Positions 15,860-24,993 of a stretch of 44,656 nt of DNA are shown piece after piece. A model generated the notes under the pieces. The model made no database searches and was not told where the DNA came from. It saw nothing but the letters and a program-made list of their open reading frames with translations. Location: the NCBI GenBank assembly GCA_900320225.1, contig ONRL01000004.1, positions 1 through 44,656 of the forward strand, read 5' to 3'. This stretch comes from an uncultured Lentisphaerota bacterium. GTDB taxonomy: Bacteria > Verrucomicrobiota > Kiritimatiellia > RFP12 > UBA1067. The position numbers were made by a program, and so were the translations under genes. Within the stretch, counting starts at the first letter, position 1. Each line of letters opens with the position of its first letter.

Positions 15860-16559
15860 GTTCTTCCCTCCATTCCTTTCCGCGGCTTTCGCGCCGCGCC
15901 ACGCCCTCGCGCGGCTCGTCCTCGGGCGCGATCGTGAGCGGCGCGAGCGGCGCGTCGTCCGCCTCCAGCGCCTCCCATGCCGCCGCGTGGATGGGCAGTC
16001 CCTGCCCGCGGAACATCGTCTCGAACTCGGTCCACTCCTCCGGTCCGCGTTCCATCGGCGCCACGCGGCGGAACCGCGCGTCGGCCGCGAAGCAGTCCTC
16101 CACCACATGGTAGTACTCCTCGTGGTCGGTCGCGAACTCGAGGCGCCCGCCGATCTCGAGGCGCTTCCAGAGCGCGTTGAGGAAGAGCGGGCCGAACAGC
16201 CGGTGCGAATGGTGCTTCCGCTTCGGCCAGGGGTCGGGGAAGAACACGTACACGCGGCGCGCGTGGTGCGCAGGCAGCAGGTAGTGGAACGTGTAGAGCG
16301 CCTCGAGGCGCAGCACGTGCGCGTTCGCGAGGCCGAGGCGGCGCACCTTCGCGCCGAACACGTTCACGCGCTCCTTCATGCGCTCCACGCCGAGGAACTC
16401 GCAACCCGGCATCCGTGCGGCGCGCCCCGTAAGGAAACGCCCGCGTCCGCAGCCCACCTCCACCTCAAACGGACGCGACAGGTCGTACAGCGCCGGGCAT
16501 GCCAGCGGCTTCGTCGGATCCGTTACGGGGATCACCGCGCTTTCAAGTTGTTTCGTCAC
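15843..16559 (-). CDS. trmB: tRNA (guanine-46-N7)-methyltransferase TrmB
   Basis: A 238-residue SAM-dependent methyltransferase that modifies G46 in the tRNA variable loop. VEVGCGRGRFL is motif I (SAM binding), FLGVERMKERV motif II and VYVFFPDPWPKRKHHSHRLF the hallmark PDPWPK..H.KRR block; GGRLEFATDHEEYY follows. The GTG at 16559 is used because it lies 7 bases after a -10 element and gives a family-length N-terminus; upstream codons read through the tcdA region. It heads the operon with queD and queE, another tRNA-modification pathway. Its Arg/Glu-rich tail overlaps queD. Confidence 0.93.
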   Translation of the reverse strand: MTKQLESAVIPVTDPTKPLACPALYDLSRPFEVEVGCGRGRFLTGRAARMPGCEFLGVERMKERVNVFGAKVRRLGLANAHVLRLEALYTFHYLLPAHHARRVYVFFPDPWPKRKHHSHRLFGPLFLNALWKRLEIGGRLEFATDHEEYYHVVEDCFAADARFRRVAPMERGPEEWTEFETMFRGQGLPIHAAAWEALEADDAPLAPLTIAPEDEPREGVARRESRGKEWREEHADGD

Positions 16560-16566
16560 GACGGAA

Positions 16567-16595
16567 ATTATTGCACATTCCCCTGCGCGACGCAA
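16567..16595 (-). promoter_or_regulatory. Promoter of the trmB-queDE operon (leaderless)
   Basis: The minus strand reads TTGCGT, a 17-base spacer ending in TGC, and AATAAT. Seven bases (TTCCGTC) then precede the GTG start at 16559, predicting a leaderless transcript. Confidence 0.55.
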
Positions 16596-16602
16596 GGCGA
16601 AA

Positions 16603-17313
16603 TTACTTCGCGGCGGCGCGCAGCACGAGGCCGGCGAGCGCGAAGCCGAACATGGCCGTGACATGGACGGCGCTGCCGAGGGCGCCCCCTTCGCCGAGGG
16701 GCGCGGGCAGCTCGTCGCTCCACACGCACGTGAATTTCCTCGCGGGGAACTCGCCGAGCTGGCGGAACCGCCGCCGGAGCGCGCGCGCAAGGCCGTCCCC
16801 CTGCACTTTCCAGAACTCCGACTGCCGGATGCGGAACGGATCCGTCTTCCGCGCCGCGCCCAGGGAGGAGACGAGGACAGGACGTTCCAGCCGCGTCACG
16901 GCGTTGATGAGGTGCGCCTTCGCGCGCAGGCTGTCGATCGCGTCGACCACGTAGTCGAAGCTGCCGAGGTCAAAGGTGGCGGCGGTCTCCGCCGAGTAGA
17001 CGCGCGCCACGGCCTCGACATCTGCGGCGGGATTGATCTCCAGCAACCGCGCCCGCAGCGCCTCAACCTTCACCTGCCCCACGGTGCGGGACGTCGCCAT
17101 CACCTGGCGGTTCACGTTCGAGGCGCACACGCGGTCGGAGTCGACGACCGTCAGATGCCCCACGCCACTGCGCACGAGCGACTCGGCGCACCAGCCGCCC
17201 ACGCCGCCCACGCCGAACACAATCACGCGCAGCCGCTTAAAGGCATCCACCGCCTCCGTGCCCAGCAACAACTCAGTCCGACTGAAGATCGAATCGACGT
17301 TTAACGCAGACAC
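16603..17313 (-). CDS. tcdA: tRNA threonylcarbamoyladenosine dehydratase (TcdA/CsdL, ThiF-like)
   Basis: A 236-residue E1-like enzyme that uses ATP to cyclise t6A37 of ANN-decoding tRNAs to ct6A. SRTELLLGTEAVDAFKRLRV leads to the nucleotide-binding loop VFGVGGVGGWCAESL, then SGVGHLTVVDSDRVCASNVN(R), the Asp/Arg block that holds ATP. FDYVVDAIDSLRAKAHLI and LVSSLGAARKTDP are typical of TcdA. A GTG start at 17313 is used; it lies 18 bases after the transporter stop, so the gene is third in the operon from 19444. No cysteine desulfurase partner (csdA/E) is nearby. Confidence 0.88.
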   Translation of the reverse strand: MSALNVDSIFSRTELLLGTEAVDAFKRLRVIVFGVGGVGGWCAESLVRSGVGHLTVVDSDRVCASNVNRQVMATSRTVGQVKVEALRARLLEINPAADVEAVARVYSAETAATFDLGSFDYVVDAIDSLRAKAHLINAVTRLERPVLVSSLGAARKTDPFRIRQSEFWKVQGDGLARALRRRFRQLGEFPARKFTCVWSDELPAPLGEGGALGSAVHVTAMFGFALAGLVLRAAAK

Positions 17314-17331
17314 GCGCGCACCTCCCGCACA

Positions 17332-18321
17332 TCAACCCTGCCGGGCGCCGCCGAGGACTTTCCGCCGAAGGCGGTCCGCAAGGCTGTCGGCCCAGTTGAA
17401 GATGCCCGCAAGCAGCGCGCCCGAGATGGAATGCCACACGCACGAGACGGCCGACGCGATCGCCGCCTCGGGCATCGTCGGGAAGTGCTTGCCCGCCAGC
17501 ACCGTCGCGAGACCCGCGTTCTGCATGCCCACCTCGATCGAGACCGTGCGCCGCTTCGCCCGCGTGAAGCGTGCAAGCATCCCGCTCGCGTACCCCAGCA
17601 CGTAGCCGAGCGCGTTGTGGCAGAACACCGCCACGAAGACGATCACGCCCGACTGCGCGAACTTCTGTCCGTGCGCCGACACCACGCCCCCCACGATGCA
17701 CGCGAGTCCCGCCACCGCCACGCCCGGCAGGACCTTCTTCACCTCGCCGAACCCCGTGCGTGTCCCGAACGCCGTGTTCAGCACGAACCCCAGCGCGACG
17801 GGCAGGATCGTCACGAAGAGAATGGACGTGAACATGCCCACCGCGTCCACATCCACGCTCTCCCGCGCAAGCCACAGCATGAGAAACGGCGTCATGACGG
17901 GCGCCGCGAGCGTCGAGACCGTGGTGAGGCCCACCGAGAACGCCACGTCGCCCTTGCAGAGAAAACTCATGATGTTCGACGACACGCCGCCCGGGCAGCA
18001 CCCCACGAGGATCAACCCCACCCCCACCTCCTTCGGCAACCCCAGCCCGTGCACGAGCCCGTAGGCGATGAGCGGCATGAGCGTGAACTGCGCGAGCGAT
18101 CCGACCACGATGTCGAAGGGACGCGACGCGAGGGCGCGGAAGTCCTCGCCCGTGAGCGTGAGCCCCATCGTGAGCATGATGAGGCCCAGCAGGGAGGTCT
18201 GCGCGTTCCCGCGCACCCAACCGAACACGCCCGGCGCAAAATACGCCGCCACCGCCGCCAGCGTCACCACGGCCGGCGTCCACTTGGCCATGAAAGCCGC
18301 AAGTTTCTGAAGGAATTTCAT
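17332..18321 (-). CDS. BASS-family (bile acid:Na+ symporter) transporter
   Basis: A 329-residue polytopic membrane protein (about 9-10 segments) with a GGGAGG ribosome site before ATG 18321. Diagnostic stretches are LIMLTMGLTLTGEDF near helix 2, LVGCCPGGVSSNIMSFLCKG (the conserved GCCPGG.(A/S)SN sodium-site motif), TTVSTLAAPVMTPFLM and RRTVSIEVGMQNAGLATVLA (the E..MQN..L motif, second sodium site). Bacterial members (ASBT-like, PanS, YocS) import organic anions with sodium. Being 40 bases after a secreted nucleoside-hydrolase-like gene, it may import that enzyme's product, but the substrate cannot be read from sequence. Confidence 0.9.
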   Translation of the reverse strand: MKFLQKLAAFMAKWTPAVVTLAAVAAYFAPGVFGWVRGNAQTSLLGLIMLTMGLTLTGEDFRALASRPFDIVVGSLAQFTLMPLIAYGLVHGLGLPKEVGVGLILVGCCPGGVSSNIMSFLCKGDVAFSVGLTTVSTLAAPVMTPFLMLWLARESVDVDAVGMFTSILFVTILPVALGFVLNTAFGTRTGFGEVKKVLPGVAVAGLACIVGGVVSAHGQKFAQSGVIVFVAVFCHNALGYVLGYASGMLARFTRAKRRTVSIEVGMQNAGLATVLAGKHFPTMPEAAIASAVSCVWHSISGALLAGIFNWADSLADRLRRKVLGGARQG

Positions 18322-18361
18322 AAGCCCTCCCGCTTGAACCAGGTCGCGCGGAGATCGGCGC

Positions 18362-19444
18362 TTAGCGCCCATGGGCGGGTTTGCGGCAGATTAGCTCGTC
18401 GATCACGCGGCCCACCTCGGCCTTTGGCACCTTTTCGGTCACGCGCAGGTGCGGGCCATCCTCCATCGGCGCCCACTCGTTCGTACCGTCGGTTCCCACC
18501 ATGCTGTAGCGACCGCGGCTCACGTTGAAGTAGCGTTCCGCTCCGCGCACGGCGATCAGCACGGCCGTCTCGTCCCACGCGCTGCGCCCGCCCATGCCGT
18601 ACGCGCCGCGCAGCCACTTGGCCGGGTCCTTGCGGATTTCCTCGCGCGACGGAATGTTGCCCGCGAAGACGTCCTTCACGGGGTTGCGCGGGCCCTCCAT
18701 TTCGGCGATCGCGCGTCCGGCGAACACGTCGATGCCCATGTTCCAGTCCGTGAACACGATCGGCGTGGGCCAGTTGTCGAGCGCGATGCGCGAAGACTCC
18801 CAGTCCATCATCGAGTTGTATTCCTTTCCATGGAAATACCTGCACGCCATCGCCACCCAGCACTTCACCTTCTTCGCCACGAGCGCCCGTCCGTCGAGGG
18901 GCGAGTACTGGTCGCCTTTCGTCTCGAGGAGACGGCGGAGGTTCGTGAGGAAGCCCGTGGAGCAGATCACCACGCTGCCGTCCGGCTGCGCGGCGAGCAC
19001 CTTGCGGTAGACCTCGTTCGCGTCCGGCGCGTCGTCCGCGTCGGCGTACGTGTACCAGCCGGGGTAGTCGGCAAGCAGCTTGCGGTACTTGTAGTGTCCG
19101 CCGTCGCCGCCGGTCTTGTCGCCGAGCGGCGCGCCGGGATGAACCTTCTCCTTCGCGCGTGCGTGGGCCCCCAGCACGCCGATGCCCTTCGGTGCGCCCA
19201 CCGGCAGGTTGCCGCGCCCGTAGTAGGAGTTGATCACCTGCACGGCGCCCACGGAGGCGTTGCCGCGCGTGCTGCTGACGGTGGCGAGGATCTCCGCCTC
19301 GCCGGCGTCCGCGAGCGCGTGGAGACACGCGAGCGCGCCCACGTCGTCGAAATCCGTGAGCATGTCGGTATCGAAGATCACCTTCACCGGCGCCGCCCAG
19401 GCGAGGGCGGGCGCAAGCGAAAGGGCGAGAATCAGCTTTCTCAT
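18362..19444 (-). CDS. Secreted nucleoside-hydrolase-like protein
   Basis: A 360-residue protein starting at ATG 19444 with an AGGAG site 8 bases upstream. MRKLILALSLAPALAWA is a signal peptide. VKVIFDTDMLTDFDDVGALA is the Asp-cluster start shared with inosine-uridine nucleoside hydrolases; TVSSTRGNASVGAVQVINSY, ICSTGFLTNLRRLLETKGD and PLDGRALVAKKVKCWVAMAC match the first half of the fusion protein at 2451-4160 almost block for block. The canonical DTDPGxDDA loop is altered to DTDMxTDFDD, so activity on ribonucleosides is uncertain. Extracellular release of a sugar or base for the transporter encoded next is inferred. Confidence 0.85.
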   Translation of the reverse strand: MRKLILALSLAPALAWAAPVKVIFDTDMLTDFDDVGALACLHALADAGEAEILATVSSTRGNASVGAVQVINSYYGRGNLPVGAPKGIGVLGAHARAKEKVHPGAPLGDKTGGDGGHYKYRKLLADYPGWYTYADADDAPDANEVYRKVLAAQPDGSVVICSTGFLTNLRRLLETKGDQYSPLDGRALVAKKVKCWVAMACRYFHGKEYNSMMDWESSRIALDNWPTPIVFTDWNMGIDVFAGRAIAEMEGPRNPVKDVFAGNIPSREEIRKDPAKWLRGAYGMGGRSAWDETAVLIAVRGAERYFNVSRGRYSMVGTDGTNEWAPMEDGPHLRVTEKVPKAEVGRVIDELICRKPAHGR

Positions 19445-19503
19445 GTCATTTCTCCTGTCTTGTGGCTGCGTCTCCGGAACACTTCCCCGACGACGGCACG
19501 AAT

Positions 19504-19512
19504 AGTGTAGCA
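19504..19512 (-). promoter_or_regulatory. Extended -10 (TGC-TACACT) for the operon starting at 19444
   Basis: The minus strand reads TGC-TACACT; transcription from about 19497 leaves a leader of roughly 50 bases with an AGGAG site. It is divergent from the promoter at 19560-19589. Confidence 0.5.
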
Positions 19513-19559
19513 CAAATCTTCCTCGCACGAAACGAAAAGCTCATCCCCGGTATCGCGTC

Positions 19560-19589
19560 TTGCGGGGGGACTACGGTTTATGATATACT
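19560..19589 (+). promoter_or_regulatory. Promoter for a leaderless start at 19597
   Basis: TTGCGG (19560-19565), an 18-base spacer ending in TGA, and TATACT (19584-19589); CGCCGGC (7 bases) then separates it from the ATG. There is no ribosome site. Confidence 0.6.
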
Positions 19590-19596
19590 CGCCGGC

Positions 19597-22023
19597 ATGA
19601 GAAAACTCCTTTCTGCCTGCGCGGCCATGACCGCCCTTTCGCTCCCCGCCGCCATCACGCTTGACGCGACGGGCCATGTCTACACCGACAAGGAGACGCC
19701 TTCCGCACGCGGCGGCACCCCCGGCGCAGCTTGGACGCTCACCGACTGGCGCGGCCGCCCCGTGGGCGAGCCCGGCACGTGGCGCGCGGACGGAACGGCC
19801 GCCCTCCCCAAGCTGCCCACCGGCTACTATCACCTGAAGAGCGGCGGGGAAGACGCCACATTCGCCGTCGTACCCGTCCCCGAAAGCCGCGTGTTCGACC
19901 ACAACTCCTTCTACGGCATCGACTCGGCGCAGAGCTGGGTGTCGCGCAAGGGCAGCTTCGTCTGCCCCTGGAACGGCGGCGACACCTACCGCACCGTGAG
20001 CGACCTCCTCTGGCGTAGCGGTCTCCCGCACGTGCGCGACCGCCTGAGCTGGAGCGAGGTCAACAAGCAGCCGGATTCGCTCGACTACTCCTACTACATG
20101 TACAACGCCGACCTGCTCCGCGCACGCGACATCCTCGTCTCGGGCATGTTCCACGACTGTCCCCCGTGGGCCGGCAAGCTGAAGAAGCTCCCCTCCGACC
20201 TCAACGCCGTCTACACCTTCTGCTCCCGCACGGCCGCCGCGTTCGGCGACCGCATGGGCGACTGGGAGTTCTGGAACGAGCAGGACATCGGCTTCGCCCC
20301 GGAGCCGGTGTGGGACTACGCCGCCGCGCTCAAGGCCGCCTATCTCGGCTTCAAGGCCGGCCGCCCCGGCACCGTCGTGCTGCCGGGCGCGCTCTGCCAA
20401 CGCCCCGACAGCGCCTACGCCCGCGCCCTCTTCGACAACGACGCCGGCAAGTTCGGCGACGTGTTCAACTACCACACCTACGACGCGCCCACCAGCTATC
20501 CACGGACGTTCGCCACGCTCCGCGCGTTCATGGAGCGCTACGGCATCGGCGACCGGGCGATCTGGATGACCGAGGCCGGAACGAACCTGGAGGGCCACTC
20601 CGAAAAGCAGGGCGCGAAGAAGGGCCTGATGGCCCACTCGCCCGAGCAAGAGCTCATCAAGGCCGAGTTCTATCCGAAGTCGCAGATCGCCTTCCAGATG
20701 GAGGGCGTGGCGCGCAACTACTATTTCGTGTTCGGCGCGTACAACGAGCGCGCCGGCGCGAAGGACTGGGGCGTGATGCGGCGCGACGGTACCGTCAAGC
20801 CGGAATACGCCGCCATCAGCACGATGACGCGCGAACTCGTCTCCGCGCGCCTCGCAGGCGCGATGGACGTGGGCGGAGGCCTGCGCGCCTACCTCTTCGA
20901 GCAGCCCGACGGCTCGCAGACCGTCGCGTACTGGTCTGCATCGCCCATGGACACCCGTCCGGGCGGCTCCATGCGCATCAAGGAGGATTTCGCGAAGGAG
21001 CTGACCCTCCCCGTCGCGAACGGCACCTACCGGCTTTCCGATCTCTGCGGCACGCGCTCGACCATCACCGTCACGAACGGCGTCCTCGCGCTCGCGTCCA
21101 CGCGCTTCCCGTCCTACGTGGCGGGCCTGCACGGCCTCAAGGCGGCAACGCCGCCCCAGCCGACGGGGAAGGTGAAGCCCTACGTGCCGACGGCAGACGA
21201 GGACCTGACGGTCATCATCCGCGTCGACCTCAACACGAACGACTTCGAGATCGCCAGCCAGAAGACGCGCGCCATCCTGAAGGGCGATACGGGGCGCCTG
21301 CGTGTGCAGGTGTGGAACATGGGCGACTGCACCAAGACGGGTTCTGTCAAGGTCGATGGCGGCACGTTCAAGGGACTGCCGGCCGAGATCACCCTCGGTG
21401 CGCGCGGTACGCCGCCCGCCACGTTCGACTGCACGTTCGTGCCGGACGCGGGATGCGACTTCATCCGTCCGATCGCGCTCACGGGCGTATTCGGCGGCAA
21501 GCGGTCGAGCCGGCTCGTCTTGTCCGTGCGCCTCGAGAAGCAGTTCCTCGCTTCTTGCGAGAAGGTGCCGCTCGCCTGGCAGGACCCGAAAGACTGGGAA
21601 AGGAACACGTCCGCGCAGTCGTTCAGCGCCACGTGGGACGAGGCGGAGAAGGCCGTGCGGTTCGACGTCGCCTGGACGAAGCCCGCCGACCGCTGGTTCT
21701 ACCCCGTCTACAGGCTCAAGCTCCCGCAGGAGAGCTTCGCGGGCGCGCAGCTGTTCGAGTTCGAGGTGAAGAGCGCGCAAGACAAGGTGGAGAACGATTT
21801 CTCCACCCAGAACCTGATGTTGCTTTACGGCGGGAAGCATCCCGACCGCTTCATCTCCTACCAGGCGCCTCTCGGTTCGTGGGAGAAGCGTTACGTGGAA
21901 CTTTCCGACGGCGACTTGCTCTCCGATGTCACGGGCTTCCGCCTTGGCGCGAACCCGAAGGGCACGAAGTGCACGTTCTGGATCCGTAACCTCTCCGTCT
22001 TGAAACGCGCTTCCCAGCACTAG
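19597..22023 (+). CDS. Secreted GH-A clan glycoside hydrolase (GH39/GH5/GH51-like)
   Basis: An 808-residue protein. MRKLLSACAAMTALSLPAAI is a signal peptide. After a beta-domain (about 20-95) comes a TIM-barrel glycosidase: FYGIDSAQSW, HVRDRLSWSEVNKQPDSLDY, DWEFWNEQD with Glu228 as the likely acid/base (the NEP-type NE pair), VFNYHTYDAPTSYP and IWMTEAGTN with Glu326 as the likely nucleophile. This spacing fits retaining GH-A enzymes; I cannot fix the family. The last ~250 residues are beta-sandwich modules, the final one resembling a carbohydrate-binding jelly roll (SFSATWDEAEKAVRFDVAW, FWIRNLSVLKRA). It is transcribed alone and divergently from the nucleoside-hydrolase operon. Confidence 0.82.
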   Translation: MRKLLSACAAMTALSLPAAITLDATGHVYTDKETPSARGGTPGAAWTLTDWRGRPVGEPGTWRADGTAALPKLPTGYYHLKSGGEDATFAVVPVPESRVFDHNSFYGIDSAQSWVSRKGSFVCPWNGGDTYRTVSDLLWRSGLPHVRDRLSWSEVNKQPDSLDYSYYMYNADLLRARDILVSGMFHDCPPWAGKLKKLPSDLNAVYTFCSRTAAAFGDRMGDWEFWNEQDIGFAPEPVWDYAAALKAAYLGFKAGRPGTVVLPGALCQRPDSAYARALFDNDAGKFGDVFNYHTYDAPTSYPRTFATLRAFMERYGIGDRAIWMTEAGTNLEGHSEKQGAKKGLMAHSPEQELIKAEFYPKSQIAFQMEGVARNYYFVFGAYNERAGAKDWGVMRRDGTVKPEYAAISTMTRELVSARLAGAMDVGGGLRAYLFEQPDGSQTVAYWSASPMDTRPGGSMRIKEDFAKELTLPVANGTYRLSDLCGTRSTITVTNGVLALASTRFPSYVAGLHGLKAATPPQPTGKVKPYVPTADEDLTVIIRVDLNTNDFEIASQKTRAILKGDTGRLRVQVWNMGDCTKTGSVKVDGGTFKGLPAEITLGARGTPPATFDCTFVPDAGCDFIRPIALTGVFGGKRSSRLVLSVRLEKQFLASCEKVPLAWQDPKDWERNTSAQSFSATWDEAEKAVRFDVAWTKPADRWFYPVYRLKLPQESFAGAQLFEFEVKSAQDKVENDFSTQNLMLLYGGKHPDRFISYQAPLGSWEKRYVELSDGDLLSDVTGFRLGANPKGTKCTFWIRNLSVLKRASQH

Positions 22024-22095
22024 ATTCCCGCACCAGACCGCCTCACAGCGTTCGAGCCAAGTTCGCGCGTGAATCACTTTTTTGAATTTACCCCC

Positions 22096-22124
22096 TTGAC
22101 GGCGGGGCCAAGAAAAGATAAACT
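22096..22124 (+). promoter_or_regulatory. Sigma-70-type promoter of the CBM48 gene
   Basis: TTGACG (22096-22101), a 17-base spacer and TAAACT (22119-22124) make the strongest -35/-10 pair in the window. The leader is about 58 bases and ends with an ACAGGAG site. Confidence 0.65.
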
Positions 22125-22188
22125 ATTTGCTCTTTTTTGGGGTGGACTCAGGCATGAGCGAATCCCAGAAGACAGGAGAGAAAACAAC

Positions 22189-22540
<352 letters not shown>

Positions 22541-22548
<8 letters not shown>

Positions 22549-23458
22549 AGGATCCGCCCCAGACGACCGCCTCGCGCGGAACCGTCTCCAGCGGACTGTG
22601 CCCGATCAGGCTCTGCAGCCTGATCGGCGCTTTTTTCGCATTCCACCCGCATGTGTGGGCGAGCCAGCCCACGACAGTCTCCGGGGAAACGCCTGCCGCG
22701 CGGAACGCCGCAAGGCGCGTGTCGCCATGGCGTTTCGCGAGACGGCGTCCGTCCGGCCCCACGACGAGCGGCACGTGGCAGTAGGCGGGCGGACGGCGAC
22801 CCAGTTGGCGGGCAAGGAGAATCTGCGGTGGCGTGGCGGGGAGGAGGTCATCGCCCCGGACGACCTCCGTCACGCCCATCAAAAGGTCGTCCACCGTGAC
22901 GGCGAGCGTGTAGCCCGCGCCGTCTGGATCGCGCGCGAGCGGGAAGTCGCCGAGCGTCCGCGAGACATCCTGTTCGCACGCGCCGACGAAGACGTCGTCG
23001 AATCGCACGACCGTCCCCTCCGGCACGCGGAAGCGCCAGCACGGCGTGCGCGGCGCGCAGGCCGCCGCCGCGGCGTCCCACGAGGCGAAGCGCCCGCGGC
23101 AGGTGCCGGGGTAGAACAACTGTTCGCCGGCGTGCGGCGCGGACTGCGCGCAGGCCACGTCCTTGCGGCTGCAGATGCACGGATAGGCGTCGAGGCGGGC
23201 GAGCGCGGCGCGGTAGACGGCGCGGCGTTCGGACTGGACGTATTCCTCGTCCCAGTCGAACCCGAGCCAGCGCAGGTCCTCGACGGCGGCCGCAGCCGCA
23301 CCCGGCTTGTCCCGGGGATGGTCGAGATCCTCCATGCGGAAGACGACCTTCCCGCCGCAGGCGCGCGCGCGCAGCCAGGCAATCATGAACGTGCGCGCGT
23401 TGCCGAGATGCAGAGCCCCGGTCGGGCTCGGCGCGAGGCGTCCGACATACCCGCTCAT
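22541..23458 (-). CDS. gluQ: Glutamyl-Q tRNA(Asp) synthetase
   Basis: A 305-residue paralogue of the GluRS catalytic core lacking the anticodon-binding domain. It charges Glu onto queuosine-34 of tRNA-Asp. GRLAPSPTGALHLGNARTF is the HIGH region, VFRMEDLDHPR the Glu-binding block, the zinc site is CICSRKD with YPGTCRGR, and RLAKRHGD replaces KMSKS. ATG 23458 gives the family start and overlaps the metalloprotease stop (ATGA). Its presence fits the queDE genes 8 kb away. The 3' end overlaps the CBM48 gene by 8 bases and contains that gene's terminator in antisense. Confidence 0.93.
22602..22636 (+). terminator. Intrinsic terminator of the CBM48 gene, inside antisense gluQ
   Basis: CCGATCAGGCT (22602-22612), a CTGC loop and AGCCTGATCGG (22617-22627) form a perfect 11-bp stem; CGC and TTTTTT (22631-22636) follow. 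It lies 54 bases after the CBM48 stop, within codons of gluQ on the other strand. Confidence 0.85.
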
Positions 23459-24993
23459 TGGCGCTTCCAGAAATCGAGCCAGGCGGAAATGAAATCCTCG
23501 CACCTCTCGCCGTTCAGCACCTCCGCCGTGGCCTCGTGCATGGAGCGCGTGCGCACGAGGGCCTTCAAGTAGTCCGCGCGCAGGCGTTCAAACGGGCGGA
23601 AGCGCACTTGAGGCGCGCCCACTTCAAGGAAATAGGCCATCGCCCACGCGAGACGGTACTTTGCGGCGACGTCGCTCTGCGTGCCGTCGTAGAACGCCGT
23701 ATAGTCCATTTCGAGCACGGCCGGGATGTTCTGCGCCAACTCGGCGGCGAATTCCTGTATGTAGGCGGCCGCCTGCACATCGCGGTCGAACACGATCGCG
23801 CCGGTCCGGTCGAAATGCGAATGCTCGAACAGCTGGGCATGTCCTTCGTTGAACCACGGGGAACTGTCGATCATCGAACCCGCGTAGGCCAAGTACTGGT
23901 GGAACGCCTCATGCCAAACGGTTCGAAGCAGTTGCTCCGTGCCGTTCTCGGGGAGATAGAGCACCAGTTCGCGGCGGACGGGACTCCAGAGCGCGGCTGT
24001 CCATTTCTGCTCCACGCCCACATACGCCAGGTATTCCTCCCGGCTGTTGAAGACGCGCACGACGGCGGTCTGGTTTGTCGCCGCCAACGCGCTCGGCACG
24101 CAGCGCGCGTAGGCGCGGCGAAGACGGGGCAGGTTGTTCGTGAGGGACGTAATGAAGAACCCGCGCAGGGCCGGATCGACGTTGTCGACCACCAGGACGT
24201 CCTCCGCGGACACGCTGTGCCAGTCATCGTAGTTCACCACGTTGCCCCGCACGTCGCGCCACAGCAAGTCGCCCTCCGTTGCGTCCTCCTGCGGCAATAC
24301 GGCGGCAGCGGGAACGGGCCGCGCGCGCGCGGCCGGAATTTCGATCTGGTCGAGAAAGGCCTCGTCAAACCACGCCTGCACCTCGTTCATGTCGGCGGCG
24401 GGCGCCGCGAGGAGCGTGGCGAGGTACCAGTCCGTCGACTCCTTACGCTCAGGCGAGCGCGGACGGAAGGCGCACACGAGCGCATGGTCGTTCGTCGAGG
24501 GGTAGTAGACGATGTCCAGCAGGTTCTGACGCCGCGAACGGCGAGGTCTCACGGGCGCCAAAACGTCGACGGGGGCGATGGCCTGGACCGCTTCGTCACG
24601 CTGGTCCAGCCGCTTGGGATCGATCAATCGCCGCGCGAGGGCGTTGTAGAAGGCGCGCCGCGTGCAGACCTTCCCAGGCGCGTCGAGGGGCGGGCGGGTG
24701 ACAAGTCGGGCGATGTGCAACTGGGAACCTTCGGCGTCCACCCAACGTCCGCGCAGGGTCACCGACACCCACAGGTCGAACACGTCAAACCGATCTTCCA
24801 GACGACGTTCCCCGTTCGGGGAGGTCACGAGGTACCCCTCCGCCTTGGGCAACGAGAACGGCTGCGCCGCCGCTCCGGCGAGTTCCGGGAGGGAAATGCC
24901 GAGATCGGGACGCCAGACCGGATCCGTGAACCGGGGAGCGGCCTCAGCCGTCAGCCAGCACAGGGCGGCCGCGATGTAGAGATTCAAACGCAT
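23455..24993 (-). CDS. Secreted gluzincin-type metalloprotease (DUF1570-like)
   Basis: A 512-residue protein. MRLNLYIAAALCWLTAEAAP is a signal peptide. The zinc motif is HEAFHQY (His361, Glu362, His365) with FNEGHAQLFEH about 18 residues on supplying Glu383, the HExxH...NEG pattern of gluzincins. The first ~290 residues are not recognised. The C-terminal part (AKYRLAWAMAYFLE, FERLRADYLKALVR) is helical, as in DUF1570-type peptidases from PVC bacteria. It starts inside the last 50 bases of yihY and overlaps gluQ by 4 bases, so the three are one operon. The target is unknown. Confidence 0.75.
   Translation of the reverse strand: MRLNLYIAAALCWLTAEAAPRFTDPVWRPDLGISLPELAGAAAQPFSLPKAEGYLVTSPNGERRLEDRFDVFDLWVSVTLRGRWVDAEGSQLHIARLVTRPPLDAPGKVCTRRAFYNALARRLIDPKRLDQRDEAVQAIAPVDVLAPVRPRRSRRQNLLDIVYYPSTNDHALVCAFRPRSPERKESTDWYLATLLAAPAADMNEVQAWFDEAFLDQIEIPAARARPVPAAAVLPQEDATEGDLLWRDVRGNVVNYDDWHSVSAEDVLVVDNVDPALRGFFITSLTNNLPRLRRAYARCVPSALAATNQTAVVRVFNSREEYLAYVGVEQKWTAALWSPVRRELVLYLPENGTEQLLRTVWHEAFHQYLAYAGSMIDSSPWFNEGHAQLFEHSHFDRTGAIVFDRDVQAAAYIQEFAAELAQNIPAVLEMDYTAFYDGTQSDVAAKYRLAWAMAYFLEVGAPQVRFRPFERLRADYLKALVRTRSMHEATAEVLNGERCEDFISAWLDFWKRQ

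Noticed and set aside
19441-22077. Minus-strand ORF of 878 codons opposite the GH-A hydrolase
   Set aside because: The plus strand has a signal peptide, promoter and catalytic Glu pair; the minus frame is low-complexity shadow.
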